Source of the DNA: Candidatus Blastococcus massiliensis AP3
GTDB lineage: Bacteria; Actinomycetota; Actinomycetes; Mycobacteriales; Geodermatophilaceae
Direction of reading: 5' to 3'
Length of the DNA: 54,288 nt
Assembly (NCBI RefSeq): GCF_000582785.1
Contig: NZ_HG931173.1
Span: 1,417,912 to 1,472,199, forward strand
The notes beneath the pieces were generated by a model, which saw nothing but the letters and a program-made list of their open reading frames with translations, searched no databases and had not been told where the DNA came from. Below, in pieces: positions 1-10,855 of the stretch. The position numbers were made by a program, and so were the translations under genes. Positions within the stretch are counted from its first letter, which is position 1. Each line of letters starts with the position of its first letter.

Positions 1-141
1 CCGTCGCCGGCCCCGGGTGGCGGCGGCGGTCCGGGTGGCGGCGGCGGTCCGGGTGGTGGCGGTGGCGGCGGCGGTCCGGGTGGTCCCCCCGTGGCACCGG
101 GCCAGGAGGAGTTCGGGCCGGGTTTCCCGTTCGACGACTGA
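1..141 (+). CDS. C-terminal end of a Gly/Pro-rich protein, probably a penicillin-binding protein (partial)
   Basis: An open frame runs in from the window edge and stops with TGA at 139-141. It encodes 46 residues dominated by Gly and Pro runs and ends in an acidic/aromatic tail (QEEFGPGFPFDD). No catalytic domain is inside the window. Actinobacterial bifunctional penicillin-binding proteins (PonA type) often end in such low-complexity Pro/Gly tails, and in mycobacteria a PonA2-type gene lies next to the metallophosphoesterase gene, which here begins at 657. The assignment is therefore by tail composition and neighbourhood only. It could be any secreted or membrane protein with a disordered tail. 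Confidence 0.5.
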   Translation, partial: PSPAPGGGGGPGGGGGPGGGGGGGGPGGPPVAPGQEEFGPGFPFDD

Positions 142-151
142 CGTCCGACGA

Positions 152-604
152 CTAGCCCAGCTGGCGGCGGACCTCCGCGGCCACCCGCGAGCCGTCGGCC
201 CGGCCGGCCACGATCCCGTTCGCGGCGCCCATGACCTTGCCCATGTCCTTCATCCCCGAGGCGCCGGTGCGGGTGATGACATCGGCGACGATCGCGGTGA
301 GGTCCGCGTCCTCCAGCTGCGCCGGGAGGTAACCGGCGAGCACCTCGCCCTCGGCCCGCTCGCGCTCGGCCTGCTCGGCCCGGCCGGCGTTGCCGAACGC
401 CTCCGCGGCCTCCTTGCGCTTCTTCGCCTCGCGGCGCAGCACCGCCTGCACCTCGTCGTCGTCGAGCTCGCGGGCCTCCTTGCCGGAGACCTCCTCGGCG
501 CTGACTGCGGTCAGGACCATGCGCAGCGTGGCGGTCCGCAGTTCGTCGCGGGCCTTCATGGCGGTGGTCAGGTCGTCGCGCAGCTGCTTCTTCAGGTCGG
601 ACAC
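152..604 (-). CDS. GatB/YqeY domain-containing protein
   Basis: The 150-residue product starts at the GTG of 604 (reading VSDLKKQLRDDL). The frame stays open further upstream, but those residues would overlap the divergent phosphoesterase gene and look non-coding. The protein is a helical, Lys/Glu-rich YqeY-family domain: an N-terminal helix bundle (KKQLRDDLTTAMKARD), the DDDEVQAVLRREAKKRKEA helix, and a C-terminal GMKDMGKVMGAANG stretch typical of the family. YqeY resembles the tail domain of GatB, which contacts tRNA in the amidotransferase. The role of free-standing YqeY proteins is not settled. It is transcribed divergently from the gene at 657 across 52 bases. Confidence 0.88.
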   Translation of the reverse strand: MSDLKKQLRDDLTTAMKARDELRTATLRMVLTAVSAEEVSGKEARELDDDEVQAVLRREAKKRKEAAEAFGNAGRAEQAERERAEGEVLAGYLPAQLEDADLTAIVADVITRTGASGMKDMGKVMGAANGIVAGRADGSRVAAEVRRQLG

Positions 605-643
605 GTCCCCAGCCTGGCACGACGCGCTCCGGGCGCGCGCCCG

Positions 644-649
644 TAGGCT
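644..649 (+). promoter_or_regulatory. -10 box (TAGGCT) for a leaderless metallophosphoesterase transcript
   Basis: TAGGCT fits the actinobacterial TAnnnT -10 pattern and ends 7 bases before the GTG at 657, the spacing expected if transcription starts on the start codon. No Shine-Dalgarno sequence is visible. No clear -35 element was recognised. Confidence 0.45.
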
Positions 650-656
650 CCCTGTC

Positions 657-1565
657 GTGCGCTGGTACACCGTTCCCGCAGCCGTCGCCGCGACCGGCGC
701 CGGCACGCTCGCCTACGCGAGCCTGGTCGAGCGCACGTGGTGGACACTGCGGCGCTTCGACGCGCCGGTGCTCGCCCCGGGCTCGGCCCCGCTCACCGTG
801 CTGCACCTGTCCGACCTGCACATGACCGCCGGGCAGCGGTCCAAGCAGGAGTGGGTCGCGGGGCTCGCCGCCCTCGAGCCGGACCTGGTGATCAACACCG
901 GCGACAACCTGGCCGGCTTCGACGCCGTCCCCGGGACGCTGCGGGCGCTGGACCCCCTGATGGACCGGCCCGGCGCGTTCGTGCTGGCCAGCAACGACTA
1001 CTTCGCGCCGCGGCCGAAGAACCCGCTCAAGTACTTCTTCCCCGGCCACAAGCGCGTGCACGGCACCGAGCTGCCCTGGCGCGACCTCCGTGACGGGATG
1101 CTCGACCGGGGCTGGCTCGACCTGACCAACGCCGCCGGGGAGCTCGTCGTCGGCGGACGGCGGATCACGTTCGCGGGCGTCGACGACTCGCACCTCGGGC
1201 GCGACCGGTACGACGTCGTCGGCGGGCCGGCGGATCCCGGCGCCGACCTGCGGATCGGGCTGGCCCACTCCCCCGAGCCGCGGGTGCTCGACCGGTTCGC
1301 CGCCGACGGTTACGACCTGCTGCTGTGCGGGCACACGCACGGCGGGCAGCTGCGGGTGCCGTTCTACGGCGCGCTGGTCACCAACTGCGGCATCGACCGG
1401 GAGCGGGTGCGCTGGCTGCACCGCTGGGCGCCGCCGGCGGCGGGCCGGCCGAACGGCACCTGGCTGCACGTCTCGGCAGGTCTGGGCACCAGCCCGTACG
1501 CGCCGGTCCGCTTCGCCTGTCCGCCCGAGGCGACGCTGCTCACGCTCACCCCGCGCCCGGCCTGA
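657..1565 (+). CDS. YkuE-like calcineurin-type metallophosphoesterase
   Basis: The 302-residue product starts at GTG 657. Upstream in-frame sequence belongs to the divergent yqeY region. A short hydrophobic N-terminus (VPAAVAATGAGTLAYASLV) suggests a membrane anchor or signal sequence. Family metal-site motifs appear in order: LSDLHM (D-x-H), NTGDN (GD), LASNDYF in place of the usual GNH(D/E), and CGHTHGGQ (GHTH). This is the pattern of the YkuE/Rv3683-type phosphoesterases, which bind a two-metal centre and cleave phosphoester bonds. The physiological substrate is unknown. Its place beside a probable cell-wall synthase tail hints at an envelope role, which is inference. Confidence 0.85.
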   Translation: MRWYTVPAAVAATGAGTLAYASLVERTWWTLRRFDAPVLAPGSAPLTVLHLSDLHMTAGQRSKQEWVAGLAALEPDLVINTGDNLAGFDAVPGTLRALDPLMDRPGAFVLASNDYFAPRPKNPLKYFFPGHKRVHGTELPWRDLRDGMLDRGWLDLTNAAGELVVGGRRITFAGVDDSHLGRDRYDVVGGPADPGADLRIGLAHSPEPRVLDRFAADGYDLLLCGHTHGGQLRVPFYGALVTNCGIDRERVRWLHRWAPPAAGRPNGTWLHVSAGLGTSPYAPVRFACPPEATLLTLTPRPA

Positions 1566-1596
1566 GCCCGCCGCCGGGACCCGCGGGGAGGAGCGT

Positions 1597-1602
1597 TAGA
1601 CT
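1597..1602 (+). promoter_or_regulatory. -10 box (TAGACT) of the tRNA-Pro gene
   Basis: TAGACT lies 14 bases upstream of the mature tRNA 5' end, so a start near 1609 would leave a short 5' leader for RNase P to remove. It matches the TAnnnT consensus, and no protein gene overlaps it. Confidence 0.5.
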
Positions 1603-1616
1603 CGTCGAGCGCACCT

Positions 1617-1690
1617 CGGGGTGTGGCGCAGCTTGGTAGCGCGCGTCGTTCGGGACGACGAGGCCGCAGGTTCAAATCCTGTCACCCCGA
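1617..1690 (+). tRNA. tRNA-Pro, anticodon CGG
   Basis: A complete 74-base cloverleaf can be drawn. The acceptor stem is CGGGGTG/CACCCCG with discriminator A at 1690. The D stem is GCGC/GCGC (1626-1629, 1639-1642). The anticodon stem is CGTCG/CGACG around loop TTCGGGA, with anticodon CGG at 1651-1653. The T stem is GCAGG/CCTGT around TTCAAAT. It reads CCG proline codons, which are abundant in this GC-rich genome. The CCA end is not encoded. Confidence 0.97.
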
Positions 1691-1697
1691 CACACAG

Positions 1698-1726
1698 CTC
1701 AGGGGCCGCCGATGGCGGCCCCTGAG
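1698..1726 (+). terminator. Terminator hairpin after tRNA-Pro
   Basis: A perfect 13-bp stem (CTCAGGGGCCGCC with its complement) surrounds a 3-base loop (GAT), beginning 7 bases after the tRNA end. It is followed by TCGTTCCC, not a real U-tract, as is usual in high-GC actinobacteria. Confidence 0.8.
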
Positions 1727-1773
1727 TCGTTCCCGGGGGCTGACTCGATCCCCGGTCCTGGGAGGATGGATCG

Positions 1774-3567
1774 GTGACCGCCGAGCAGACCGCCCCCGCC
1801 CTTCCCCCCGAGGTCACCGCCCGCTGGCAGGCGCGGTTCCGCGCGCCGCGGGTCTCGCTGCCGGACTGGGCCTTCGACGCCCCGCACCGGAACCTGTATG
1901 CCTCCGACGTCAGCGGCGTCATCGAGCAGTACGCGTGGGACCGCTCGACCGGCACCCACCGGCAGGTCACCGACCGGCCCAACGGCACGCTCATCGGCAC
2001 GCTCAGCCCCGACGGCGAGACCATCTGGTGGTTCGCCGACACCGACGGCGACGAGTTCGGCGTCTGGATGACCCAGCCCTTCGGCGGTGGCGAGGACACC
2101 GTCGCGGTCGCCGAGGTCGGGCCGGCGTACCCGGCCGGGCTCGAGATCGGCGACCACCTGGTCGCCATCGGCCGGTCGACCGACGACGGCAGCGAGCTGT
2201 GGCTGGCTCCGTTCGGCGGCACCCCGCGGGTGATCTACCGGCACTCGGACCCTGCGTCGGTCGACGCCCTCACCCACGACGGCGACCTGCTGGTCATCTC
2301 GCACTCCGAGCACGGCGACCCGCGCTATCCGGCGCTGCGGGTGCTGCGGACCAGCGACGACGCCGTCGTCGCGGAGAAGTGGGACGGCGAGGGCCGCGGT
2401 CTGCACGCCTCGGAGTTCGCCCCGCTCCCCGGCGACACCCGGCTGCTCGTCGGTCACGAGCGCCGCGGCCGCGAGGAACTGCTCATCTGGGACGTGGTGG
2501 CCGACACCGAGACCGAGATCGTCCTCGACCTGCCCGGCGACGTCTCGGCCGGCTGGTATCCCGACGGGACGGCGCTGCTGGTCGGGCACGACCACGCCGC
2601 CCGCACCGAGCTGTACCGCTACGACCTCGCCAGCGGCGCGCTGGAGAAGCTGGACACCCCGAAGGGCGTCGTCCGCGGCGCCACCGCCCGCCCCGACGGC
2701 ACCGTGGAGCTGGCCTGGTCCAACGCCGAACTGCCGCCGGTGATCCGGCGGGCGGACGGCCCCGTCGTCCTGTCGGTGAGCGAGGAGGAGCCGCCGACGG
2801 CCTACCCCGTCGAGGACCGGTGGGTGCCCGGCCCGGGCGGCGACGTGCACGCCCTGCTGGTGCGGCCGGCCGGCGAGGGTCCGTACGCGACGGCGTTCCT
2901 GGTGCACGGCGGTCCCGAGTCGGCCGACGACGACTCCTACCGCGCCCGCCGGGCCGCCTACGTGGACGCCGGCTACGCGGTGGTGCACGTGAACTACCGG
3001 GGCTCCACCGGCTACGGCTCGGTCTGGCGCGACGCGCTCACCGGCCGCCCGGGACTCACCGAGCTCGAGGACGTCGGTGCCGTCTACGACGCGCTCGTGG
3101 CCGAGGGGGTCGTCGACCCGACCCGGGCCATCCTGTCCGGCGGCTCGTGGGGCGGCTTCCTCACCCTGCTGGGCCTGGGCACCCAGCCCGAGCGCTGGGC
3201 GGCGGGTATCGCCGAGGTGCCGGTGGCCGACTACCTCGCCGCCTACGAGGACGAGATGGAGGGCCTGCGCGCCTACGACCGCGCGCTGTTCGGCGGCTCA
3301 CCGGACGAGGTGCACGACGTCTACGTGCGCTCCTCGCCGATCACCTACGTCGACGCCGTCGCCGCGCCCGTGCTGGTGGTCGCGGGCGCCAACGACCCGC
3401 GCTGCCCCATCCGGCAGATCGACAACTACCTGACCCGGCTCGAGGAGCTCGGCAAGGACCACGAGGTGTACCGGTTCGACGCCGGCCACGGCTCGCTGGT
3501 CATCGAGGAGACGATCCGCCAGGTCGAGGTCGCCCTGGCCTTCGCGCTGAAGCACGTGAAGCCCTGA
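1774..3567 (+). CDS. S9 (prolyl oligopeptidase) family serine peptidase
   Basis: The 597-residue product starts at GTG 1774 behind a good Shine-Dalgarno (GGGAGGA). There is no signal peptide, so it is likely cytosolic. The N-terminal ~340 residues are beta-propeller-like, with repeated short strands (for example SPDGETIWWFADTDGDEFGVW). The C-terminal alpha/beta-hydrolase domain begins near AYPVEDRWV. The catalytic triad can be placed: Ser458 in GGSWGG, Asp541 in GANDPRCP, His572 in DAGHGS. Family members cleave short peptides or acylated peptides after the propeller filters substrates by size. The exact specificity (dipeptidyl versus acylaminoacyl) cannot be read from sequence. It stands alone, 13 bases from the convergent asd gene. 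Confidence 0.9.
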   Translation: MTAEQTAPALPPEVTARWQARFRAPRVSLPDWAFDAPHRNLYASDVSGVIEQYAWDRSTGTHRQVTDRPNGTLIGTLSPDGETIWWFADTDGDEFGVWMTQPFGGGEDTVAVAEVGPAYPAGLEIGDHLVAIGRSTDDGSELWLAPFGGTPRVIYRHSDPASVDALTHDGDLLVISHSEHGDPRYPALRVLRTSDDAVVAEKWDGEGRGLHASEFAPLPGDTRLLVGHERRGREELLIWDVVADTETEIVLDLPGDVSAGWYPDGTALLVGHDHAARTELYRYDLASGALEKLDTPKGVVRGATARPDGTVELAWSNAELPPVIRRADGPVVLSVSEEEPPTAYPVEDRWVPGPGGDVHALLVRPAGEGPYATAFLVHGGPESADDDSYRARRAAYVDAGYAVVHVNYRGSTGYGSVWRDALTGRPGLTELEDVGAVYDALVAEGVVDPTRAILSGGSWGGFLTLLGLGTQPERWAAGIAEVPVADYLAAYEDEMEGLRAYDRALFGGSPDEVHDVYVRSSPITYVDAVAAPVLVVAGANDPRCPIRQIDNYLTRLEELGKDHEVYRFDAGHGSLVIEETIRQVEVALAFALKHVKP

Positions 3568-3580
3568 GAGCCCCGTGCGG

Positions 3581-5953
<2,373 letters not shown>

Positions 5954-5960
5954 TCACCCG

Positions 5961-7556
5961 GTGGACGACCCGGCAGCATGGCTCCTCACCGCCGAGGAGC
6001 GCGGCAACACCGGCACGCCCCTGTCCGCCTGGACCGCCGGCAACCTCGTCCGGCCCCTGGTCCACGGCGTCGCCTACTTCGACCGGCTGGTCGAGGAGGT
6101 GGAGCGGCTGGGCGAGGGTGACCGGGTCTGGTTCACCGATTGGCGCGGCGACCCGGACGAGCGGCTGCGCCCCGACGGCCCCACCGTCGACCAGCTGTTC
6201 AGCGCGGCGTCGCACCGGGGCGTGGACGTCCGCGGGCTGGTGTGGCGCTCGCACACCGACGCCCTCTCCTTCAGCAAGGAGCAGAACCGGGCGCTGGACC
6301 GGGAGATCGAGGAGGACGGCGGCAAGGTCGTGCTCGACCAGCGGGTGCGCCGCGTCGGCTCGCACCACCAGAAGATCGTCGTCATCCGCCGCCCGGCCGA
6401 CCCCTCCCGGGACGTCGCCTTCGCGGGTGGGATCGACCTGTGCCACAGCCGCCGGGACGACGCCGATCACCACGGCGACCCGCAGACGGTGGACATGTCC
6501 GACGCCTACGGCCCGACCCCGCCGTGGCACGACGTGCAGGCCGAGATCCGCGGGCCGGCGGTCGCCGTGCTGGACACCGTGTTCCGGGAACGGTGGGACG
6601 ACCCGACCAGCCCGGTGCAGGGCAATCCGATCGCGTACGTGATCGACCGGTTCCGGCGGGCCCGGCTGGACCCCTCACCCCTGCCGGCCGAGCTGCCCCC
6701 ACCGCCGGAGTGCGGCCCGCACCTGGTGCAGACGCTGCGCACCTATCCCAAGATCCGGCCCCGGTACGACTTCGCGGCCGAGGGCGAGCGGTCGATCGCC
6801 CGCGGGTACACCAAGGCCGTGCAGCGGGCCCGGCGGCTGATCTACCTGGAGGACCAGTACCTGTGGTCCGCGGAGGTCGCGCAGTTGTTCGCGGACGCGC
6901 TGACGGCCAACCCCGACCTGCACCTGGTCGTCGTCGTGCCGCGGCTGCCCGATCAGAGCGGGTCGTTCAACGCCACCCCGCAGTACGTCGGCCGCCGGCA
7001 GGCGATCGACCTGTGCGTGCAGGCCGGCGGCAAGGCCCGGGTCCACGTCTTCGACGTCGAGAACCACGAGGGCACGCCGGTCTACGTCCACGCGAAGGTC
7101 TGCGTGGTCGACGACGTGTGGGCCAGCATCGGCAGCGACAACTTCAACCGCCGTTCGTGGACCCACGACAGCGAGCTGTCCACCGCCGTCCTCGACACGA
7201 CCCCGGATCAGCGGGAGCCGATCGATCCGGCCGGCACCGGCGACTGCGCCCGCGTGTTCGCGCGGGACCTGAGGCTGGAACTCGCGCGGGAGCACCTGGA
7301 CCTGGCCCCCGACGGCAGCGAGGACGAGCTGGCCCTCGACCCGGAGCGCTTCGTCGCGACGCTGGAGTCCCGCGCCGCGGCGCTGGCGGAGTGGCACGAC
7401 GGCGGCCGTCGAGGTCCCCGCCCACCCGGGCGGCTGCGGCCGCACCGGCCGGAGAAGCTGTGCCGGTTGACCCGGCTGTGGGCCACCCCGGTGTACCGGA
7501 TGCTGGTCGACCCCGACGGCCGTCCGCTGCGCCTGCGCCTGCGCGGAGGTTTCTGA
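5961..7556 (+). CDS. Phospholipase D-like (HKD) family protein
   Basis: The 531-residue product starts at GTG 5961 and has no signal peptide. Two phospholipase D half-sites are visible. The first is [11 protein letters not shown] near His136/Lys138, followed by [12 protein letters not shown]. The second is a complete HxK(x)4D motif, HAKVCVVDD at His377, followed by the [16 protein letters not shown] segment. In the first motif the usual Asp is replaced by Arg. Family members are phosphodiesterases or transphosphatidylases working through a covalent His intermediate on phospholipids or other phosphodiesters. A divergent promoter region of 74 bases separates it from lysC. Substrate unknown. Confidence 0.85.
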   Translation: MDDPAAWLLTAEERGNTGTPLSAWTAGNLVRPLVHGVAYFDRLVEEVERLGEGDRVWFTDWRGDPDERLRPDGPTVDQLFSAASHRGVDVRGLVWRSHTDALSFSKEQNRALDREIEEDGGKVVLDQRVRRVGSHHQKIVVIRRPADPSRDVAFAGGIDLCHSRRDDADHHGDPQTVDMSDAYGPTPPWHDVQAEIRGPAVAVLDTVFRERWDDPTSPVQGNPIAYVIDRFRRARLDPSPLPAELPPPPECGPHLVQTLRTYPKIRPRYDFAAEGERSIARGYTKAVQRARRLIYLEDQYLWSAEVAQLFADALTANPDLHLVVVVPRLPDQSGSFNATPQYVGRRQAIDLCVQAGGKARVHVFDVENHEGTPVYVHAKVCVVDDVWASIGSDNFNRRSWTHDSELSTAVLDTTPDQREPIDPAGTGDCARVFARDLRLELAREHLDLAPDGSEDELALDPERFVATLESRAAALAEWHDGGRRGPRPPGRLRPHRPEKLCRLTRLWATPVYRMLVDPDGRPLRLRLRGGF

Positions 7557-7618
7557 CCGGTCCGTCGACGACCCGCCCGTTCCCGGTGCCGCCGCTCCCT
7601 GGTCCCGGCCCCCTGGAG

Positions 7619-7656
7619 AGTCGGCCCTTGCCCCCAGTTGTGGGCAAGGGCCGACT
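7619..7656. repeat. Palindromic repeat, copy 1 (15-bp perfect stem)
   Basis: AGTCGGCCCTTGCCC (7619-7633) is exactly complementary to 7642-7656 around an 8-base loop, followed by GTCCACAG. It lies between the phospholipase-like gene and the XRE gene, which point the same way. A related palindrome at 29978-30023 shares the core AGTYGGCC-NN-TGCCC, with matching changes in the two variable positions on both arms. It may act as a terminator for the upstream gene, but its conservation suggests a dispersed element. Confidence 0.8.
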
Positions 7657-7702
7657 GTCCACAGATCGTCTCGGCACACTCCTGGCCCACGGGTCGGACC
7701 GG

Positions 7703-8344
7703 ATGCTGGTCACCGTGTCCTCCGACCTGCCCGGATTGCTCCGCCGCATCCGGCGCACCGCGGACCTCTCACAGCGCCAACTCGCGGAGCGCACGGGCAT
7801 CCCCAAGTCCACGCTGGGCGCAGCGGAGGCGGGCGTGCGCGACCTGCCTGTCGGCCGGCTGGTGGACGCGGCGGGCGTGGCCGGTCTGCGGATCGCCCTC
7901 GTCGACGACGCCGGCCGGGAGCTGCCGCCCATGACCTCGGACGGCGCGCGCGACGGCTCGGGACGCCACCTGCCGGCCCATCTCGACACGTTGCACACCG
8001 ACGAGGTTCCCGATCGCTGGGAACACCGCCCGGCACGGCGGCAACCGTGGTTCACCTTCGAGCTGGACCGGTCCTCCCGCGATACCCGGCGCGAACGGGA
8101 CGGGGTCCCCGGCGACCACGACGTCCCGTTGGCAGGTGACTCACCGCCGGAGAGGGCGGCGGCTCGTCGGCGCGCCGCCCGGCAGCGCCGCCAGGCTGAG
8201 TGGGCGCGGCGGAGAGCGGCCGGGGAGCTGCGCCCGGCAGAACCGTTCATCTGCACGTGCCCACCCGCGTGCGACGACCTCGACGACTGGTCCCGCCGAC
8301 CGGTGCACGCGGAGAACTGCCCGTGCTCCTGCGACGTGGGCTGA
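7703..8344 (+). CDS. XRE-family transcriptional regulator with C-terminal cysteine cluster
   Basis: The product has 213 residues from ATG 7703. Residues 8-60 form a Cro/C1-type helix-turn-helix (LLRRIRRTADLSQRQLAERTGIPKS...). The middle contains a WFTFELDRSSRDTRRERD stretch and a basic Arg/Ala helix (about 140-175). The tail carries six cysteines in two groups: C184-x-C186-x3-C190 and C206-x-C208-x-C210. Such spacing could bind zinc or an Fe-S/redox ligand, which is inference. It ends 8 bases from the convergent secDF gene. The helix-turn-helix assignment is firm. The regulon and ligand are unknown. Confidence 0.8.
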   Translation: MLVTVSSDLPGLLRRIRRTADLSQRQLAERTGIPKSTLGAAEAGVRDLPVGRLVDAAGVAGLRIALVDDAGRELPPMTSDGARDGSGRHLPAHLDTLHTDEVPDRWEHRPARRQPWFTFELDRSSRDTRRERDGVPGDHDVPLAGDSPPERAAARRRAARQRRQAEWARRRAAGELRPAEPFICTCPPACDDLDDWSRRPVHAENCPCSCDVG

Positions 8345-8352
8345 CGCACTGC

Positions 8353-10692
8353 CTAGACGACGGCTCCGTCCGACCGTCGCGCCGACGCCTTCGGCCGCTC
8401 CTTCGCGACCGGCGGCGGGGCCGGCCAGCGCCGGTCCAGCGCGACGGTGAGCGGGACGGCGATGGTGATCGTCGAGATCGTCCCCGCGACGATGCCCAGG
8501 ACCAGGGCGAACGCGAAGTCGCCGAGCGACTCCCCACCGAGGAACAGCAGCGCGGTGAGCACCAGCAGCGTCGAGGCGCCGGTGTTCACGGTGCGCGGCA
8601 ACGTCTGCAGCACCGCTTCGCTCGCCACCGCCGGGAAGGGCCGCCGGCCGGGCCCCGTCCACGTCTCGCGGACCCGGTCGAACACGACCACGGAGTCGTT
8701 GACCGAGTAGCCGATCACGGTGAGGACGGCGGCGAGGAACACCCCGTCGGCGATCTTCCCGGTCCAGGCGAACACGCCCACGACGATCGTCGCGTTCGCC
8801 GTCAGCGCCGCGACCGCGCCCGCGCTGTAGGTCCAGCGGAACCGCACCGCCAGGTAGCCGAGCTGGGCCAGCAGCGCGACGCCGAGGGCGATGAGCGCGT
8901 TGCGGCGCAGCTCGTCGCCGAGCGTGGGCCCGATCAGCTCGTCGTTCACGACCTCGGCGCCGTCGCCCGCCGCGGCCAGGGAGTCGCGGATGGACTCCTG
9001 CTGCGCGTCGTCGATCGGTCCGGTGCGCACCCGGATGTCGCCGTCGTCGGCCTCCTGCACCACCGCGCCCGGGAAGCCAGCATCGGCGACGGCGGACCGG
9101 GCGGTGTCGGCGTCCAGCGTGCTGCCGGTCGAGTACTGGATGCTGCGCCCGCCGGTGAACTCCACGCCCAGGTCGAGCCCGCGGACCGCGAGCCCGGCGC
9201 CGGTGAGCACTACGACGAGCAGCGACGCGGCCAGCCACACGCGGGGACGGGCGTAGAGCGTGAGATCCCGGCTGGTGAGCCAGGTGCGGACCCGGCCGAG
9301 CGTGTGCAGCCCGGTCAGCGCCGGGCGGCGGACCAGCCAGCGGCGCGTCGCGGCGAGCTCGGCCAGCGACCGGGTGATGACCAGGGCGGAGAACAGCGAG
9401 GCCAGCACACCCACGCTGAGCGTCACACCGAAGCCGCGCACCGGGCCCGAGGCGAGGAAGAACAGCAGCCCGGCGGCCAGGAGGGTGGTCACGTTCGAGT
9501 CCGCGATGGCCGACAGCGCCCGCTGGAAACCCTTCGTGACCGCGCCGCGCAGGGTGCGGCCCTTCTGGGCCAGCTCCTCGCGGGACCGTTCGTAGACCAG
9601 CACGTTCGCGTCGACGGCCATGCCGACGGCCAGCACGAACCCGGCCAGGCCCGGGAGGGTGATCGTGGCGCCCAGCGTGACCAGCGCCGCGTAGGAGATC
9701 AGCGCGTAGCAGAGCAACGCCACGACGGCGAGCAGCCCCATGAACCGGTACACGGCCACGATGAACAGTGCGGTCGCCGCCACGCCGAGGAGCACCGCCT
9801 GGACGCTGGCGTCGATCGCCGCTTCACCCAGGCTGGGGCCGACGGTGCGCTGCTCGATCACCTCGACCGGCAGCGGCAGCGCGCCGCCCTGCACGAGCGC
9901 GGCGAGATCCTGCGCCTCGTCCTGCGTGAACTGGCCGGTGATCCGGGTGCCGCCGCCGGTGATGCCGACCCCGCAGGGGACGTCCGGGTTGACCGCCGGC
10001 GAGGAGATGACCTCGCCGTCGAGGACGATCGCGACCCTGCGGGTCGGGTCGTTCAGCGGCGCGCAGGCCGCCTGTCCGGTGAGCTGCTCCCACGCCGTCC
10101 GGCCGGAGCCGGTGAAGTCCACCGTCACGAACCAGCCGATACCGGACGCAAGGTCCGAACCGGCCCCGGCGTCGTCGACCCCCTCGCCGGTCAGGGCGGG
10201 CGGCGACAGGCGCAGCGGCGCGCCGTCCTCGTCGGGCAGCACCAGCTCCTCGTCCGGTGCGGCGGTCTCGGGGTCGGACTCGGGCGAGTCCGGTTCGGCG
10301 AACCCCAGCACCTCGTGGAAGGTGAGCTGGGCGGTCCGGCCGATGACCTCGACCGCCTCGCGGGGCTCCTGGAGCCCGGGCAGCTCTACCACGATGCGGT
10401 CCTCGCCGGCCCGGACGATCGTGGGTTCGGCGACACCCAGCGCGTCCACGCGGCGCCGGAGCACCTCCAGCGCGCGGTCGGTCGACTCGGCGTTGGCCTC
10501 GACTGACGGCGAGTCCTGGGCCTCGAGGACGATCTGGGTGCCTCCGCGCAGGTCCAGCCCGAGCGTCGGCGACGAGGTGAGGACCGCGGCGGTGGCGGCC
10601 GCCAGGACGCCGAGGGAGATCAGCGCCCGGAGCAGCGGACCGCGGCCGGGCGAGGGCTGGGCACTGCCGGTGCTTCGGGATGAGGAAGCCAC
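8353..10692 (-). CDS. secDF: Fused SecD-SecF protein-export membrane protein
   Basis: This single 779-residue protein has SecD in the N-terminal part (first membrane segment at about 24-41, LGLDLRGGTQIVLE, a P1-type periplasmic region, then FVLAVGMAVDANVLVYERSREE). SecF follows (from about residue 480: DLGVEFTGGRSIQYS and IGYSVNDSVVVFDRVRE). The two conserved intramembrane motifs, GMAVDANVLVYER and YSVNDSVVVFDR, mark the proton-driven RND-type core that helps pull secreted proteins across the membrane. Start GTG 10692 has an upstream GGAG. Actinobacteria normally carry separate secD and secF genes next to yajC/ruv. This fused gene stands alone, so it is probably an additional paralogue. Confidence 0.88.
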   Translation of the reverse strand: MASSSRSTGSAQPSPGRGPLLRALISLGVLAAATAAVLTSSPTLGLDLRGGTQIVLEAQDSPSVEANAESTDRALEVLRRRVDALGVAEPTIVRAGEDRIVVELPGLQEPREAVEVIGRTAQLTFHEVLGFAEPDSPESDPETAAPDEELVLPDEDGAPLRLSPPALTGEGVDDAGAGSDLASGIGWFVTVDFTGSGRTAWEQLTGQAACAPLNDPTRRVAIVLDGEVISSPAVNPDVPCGVGITGGGTRITGQFTQDEAQDLAALVQGGALPLPVEVIEQRTVGPSLGEAAIDASVQAVLLGVAATALFIVAVYRFMGLLAVVALLCYALISYAALVTLGATITLPGLAGFVLAVGMAVDANVLVYERSREELAQKGRTLRGAVTKGFQRALSAIADSNVTTLLAAGLLFFLASGPVRGFGVTLSVGVLASLFSALVITRSLAELAATRRWLVRRPALTGLHTLGRVRTWLTSRDLTLYARPRVWLAASLLVVVLTGAGLAVRGLDLGVEFTGGRSIQYSTGSTLDADTARSAVADAGFPGAVVQEADDGDIRVRTGPIDDAQQESIRDSLAAAGDGAEVVNDELIGPTLGDELRRNALIALGVALLAQLGYLAVRFRWTYSAGAVAALTANATIVVGVFAWTGKIADGVFLAAVLTVIGYSVNDSVVVFDRVRETWTGPGRRPFPAVASEAVLQTLPRTVNTGASTLLVLTALLFLGGESLGDFAFALVLGIVAGTISTITIAVPLTVALDRRWPAPPPVAKERPKASARRSDGAVV

Positions 10693-10855
10693 GAAGCATC
10701 TCCAGAGGGTCGGACGCCGGCACCGATCGCGCAGGGAGCAACGGCGAGCCTAGCCGGGACCTGGCCGAGCACCCGCCCCGACCGGCCGGTCCGGTGTGCC
10801 GAGGTGCGGCCGTGGGCCAGGAGTCGGTGGCTCTTCCACCGGGCATGGACCGGGC

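Noticed and set aside
1-120. Tandem GGTGGCGGC-type repeat DNA at the window start
   Set aside because: It is the codon pattern of Gly/Pro runs in an open reading frame that ends at 141, so it is protein low complexity and not a separate repeat element.
1617-1690. tRNA-Pro as an attachment site for an integrated element
   Set aside because: No integrase, direct repeat of the tRNA 3' end, or change in gene character was found on either side.
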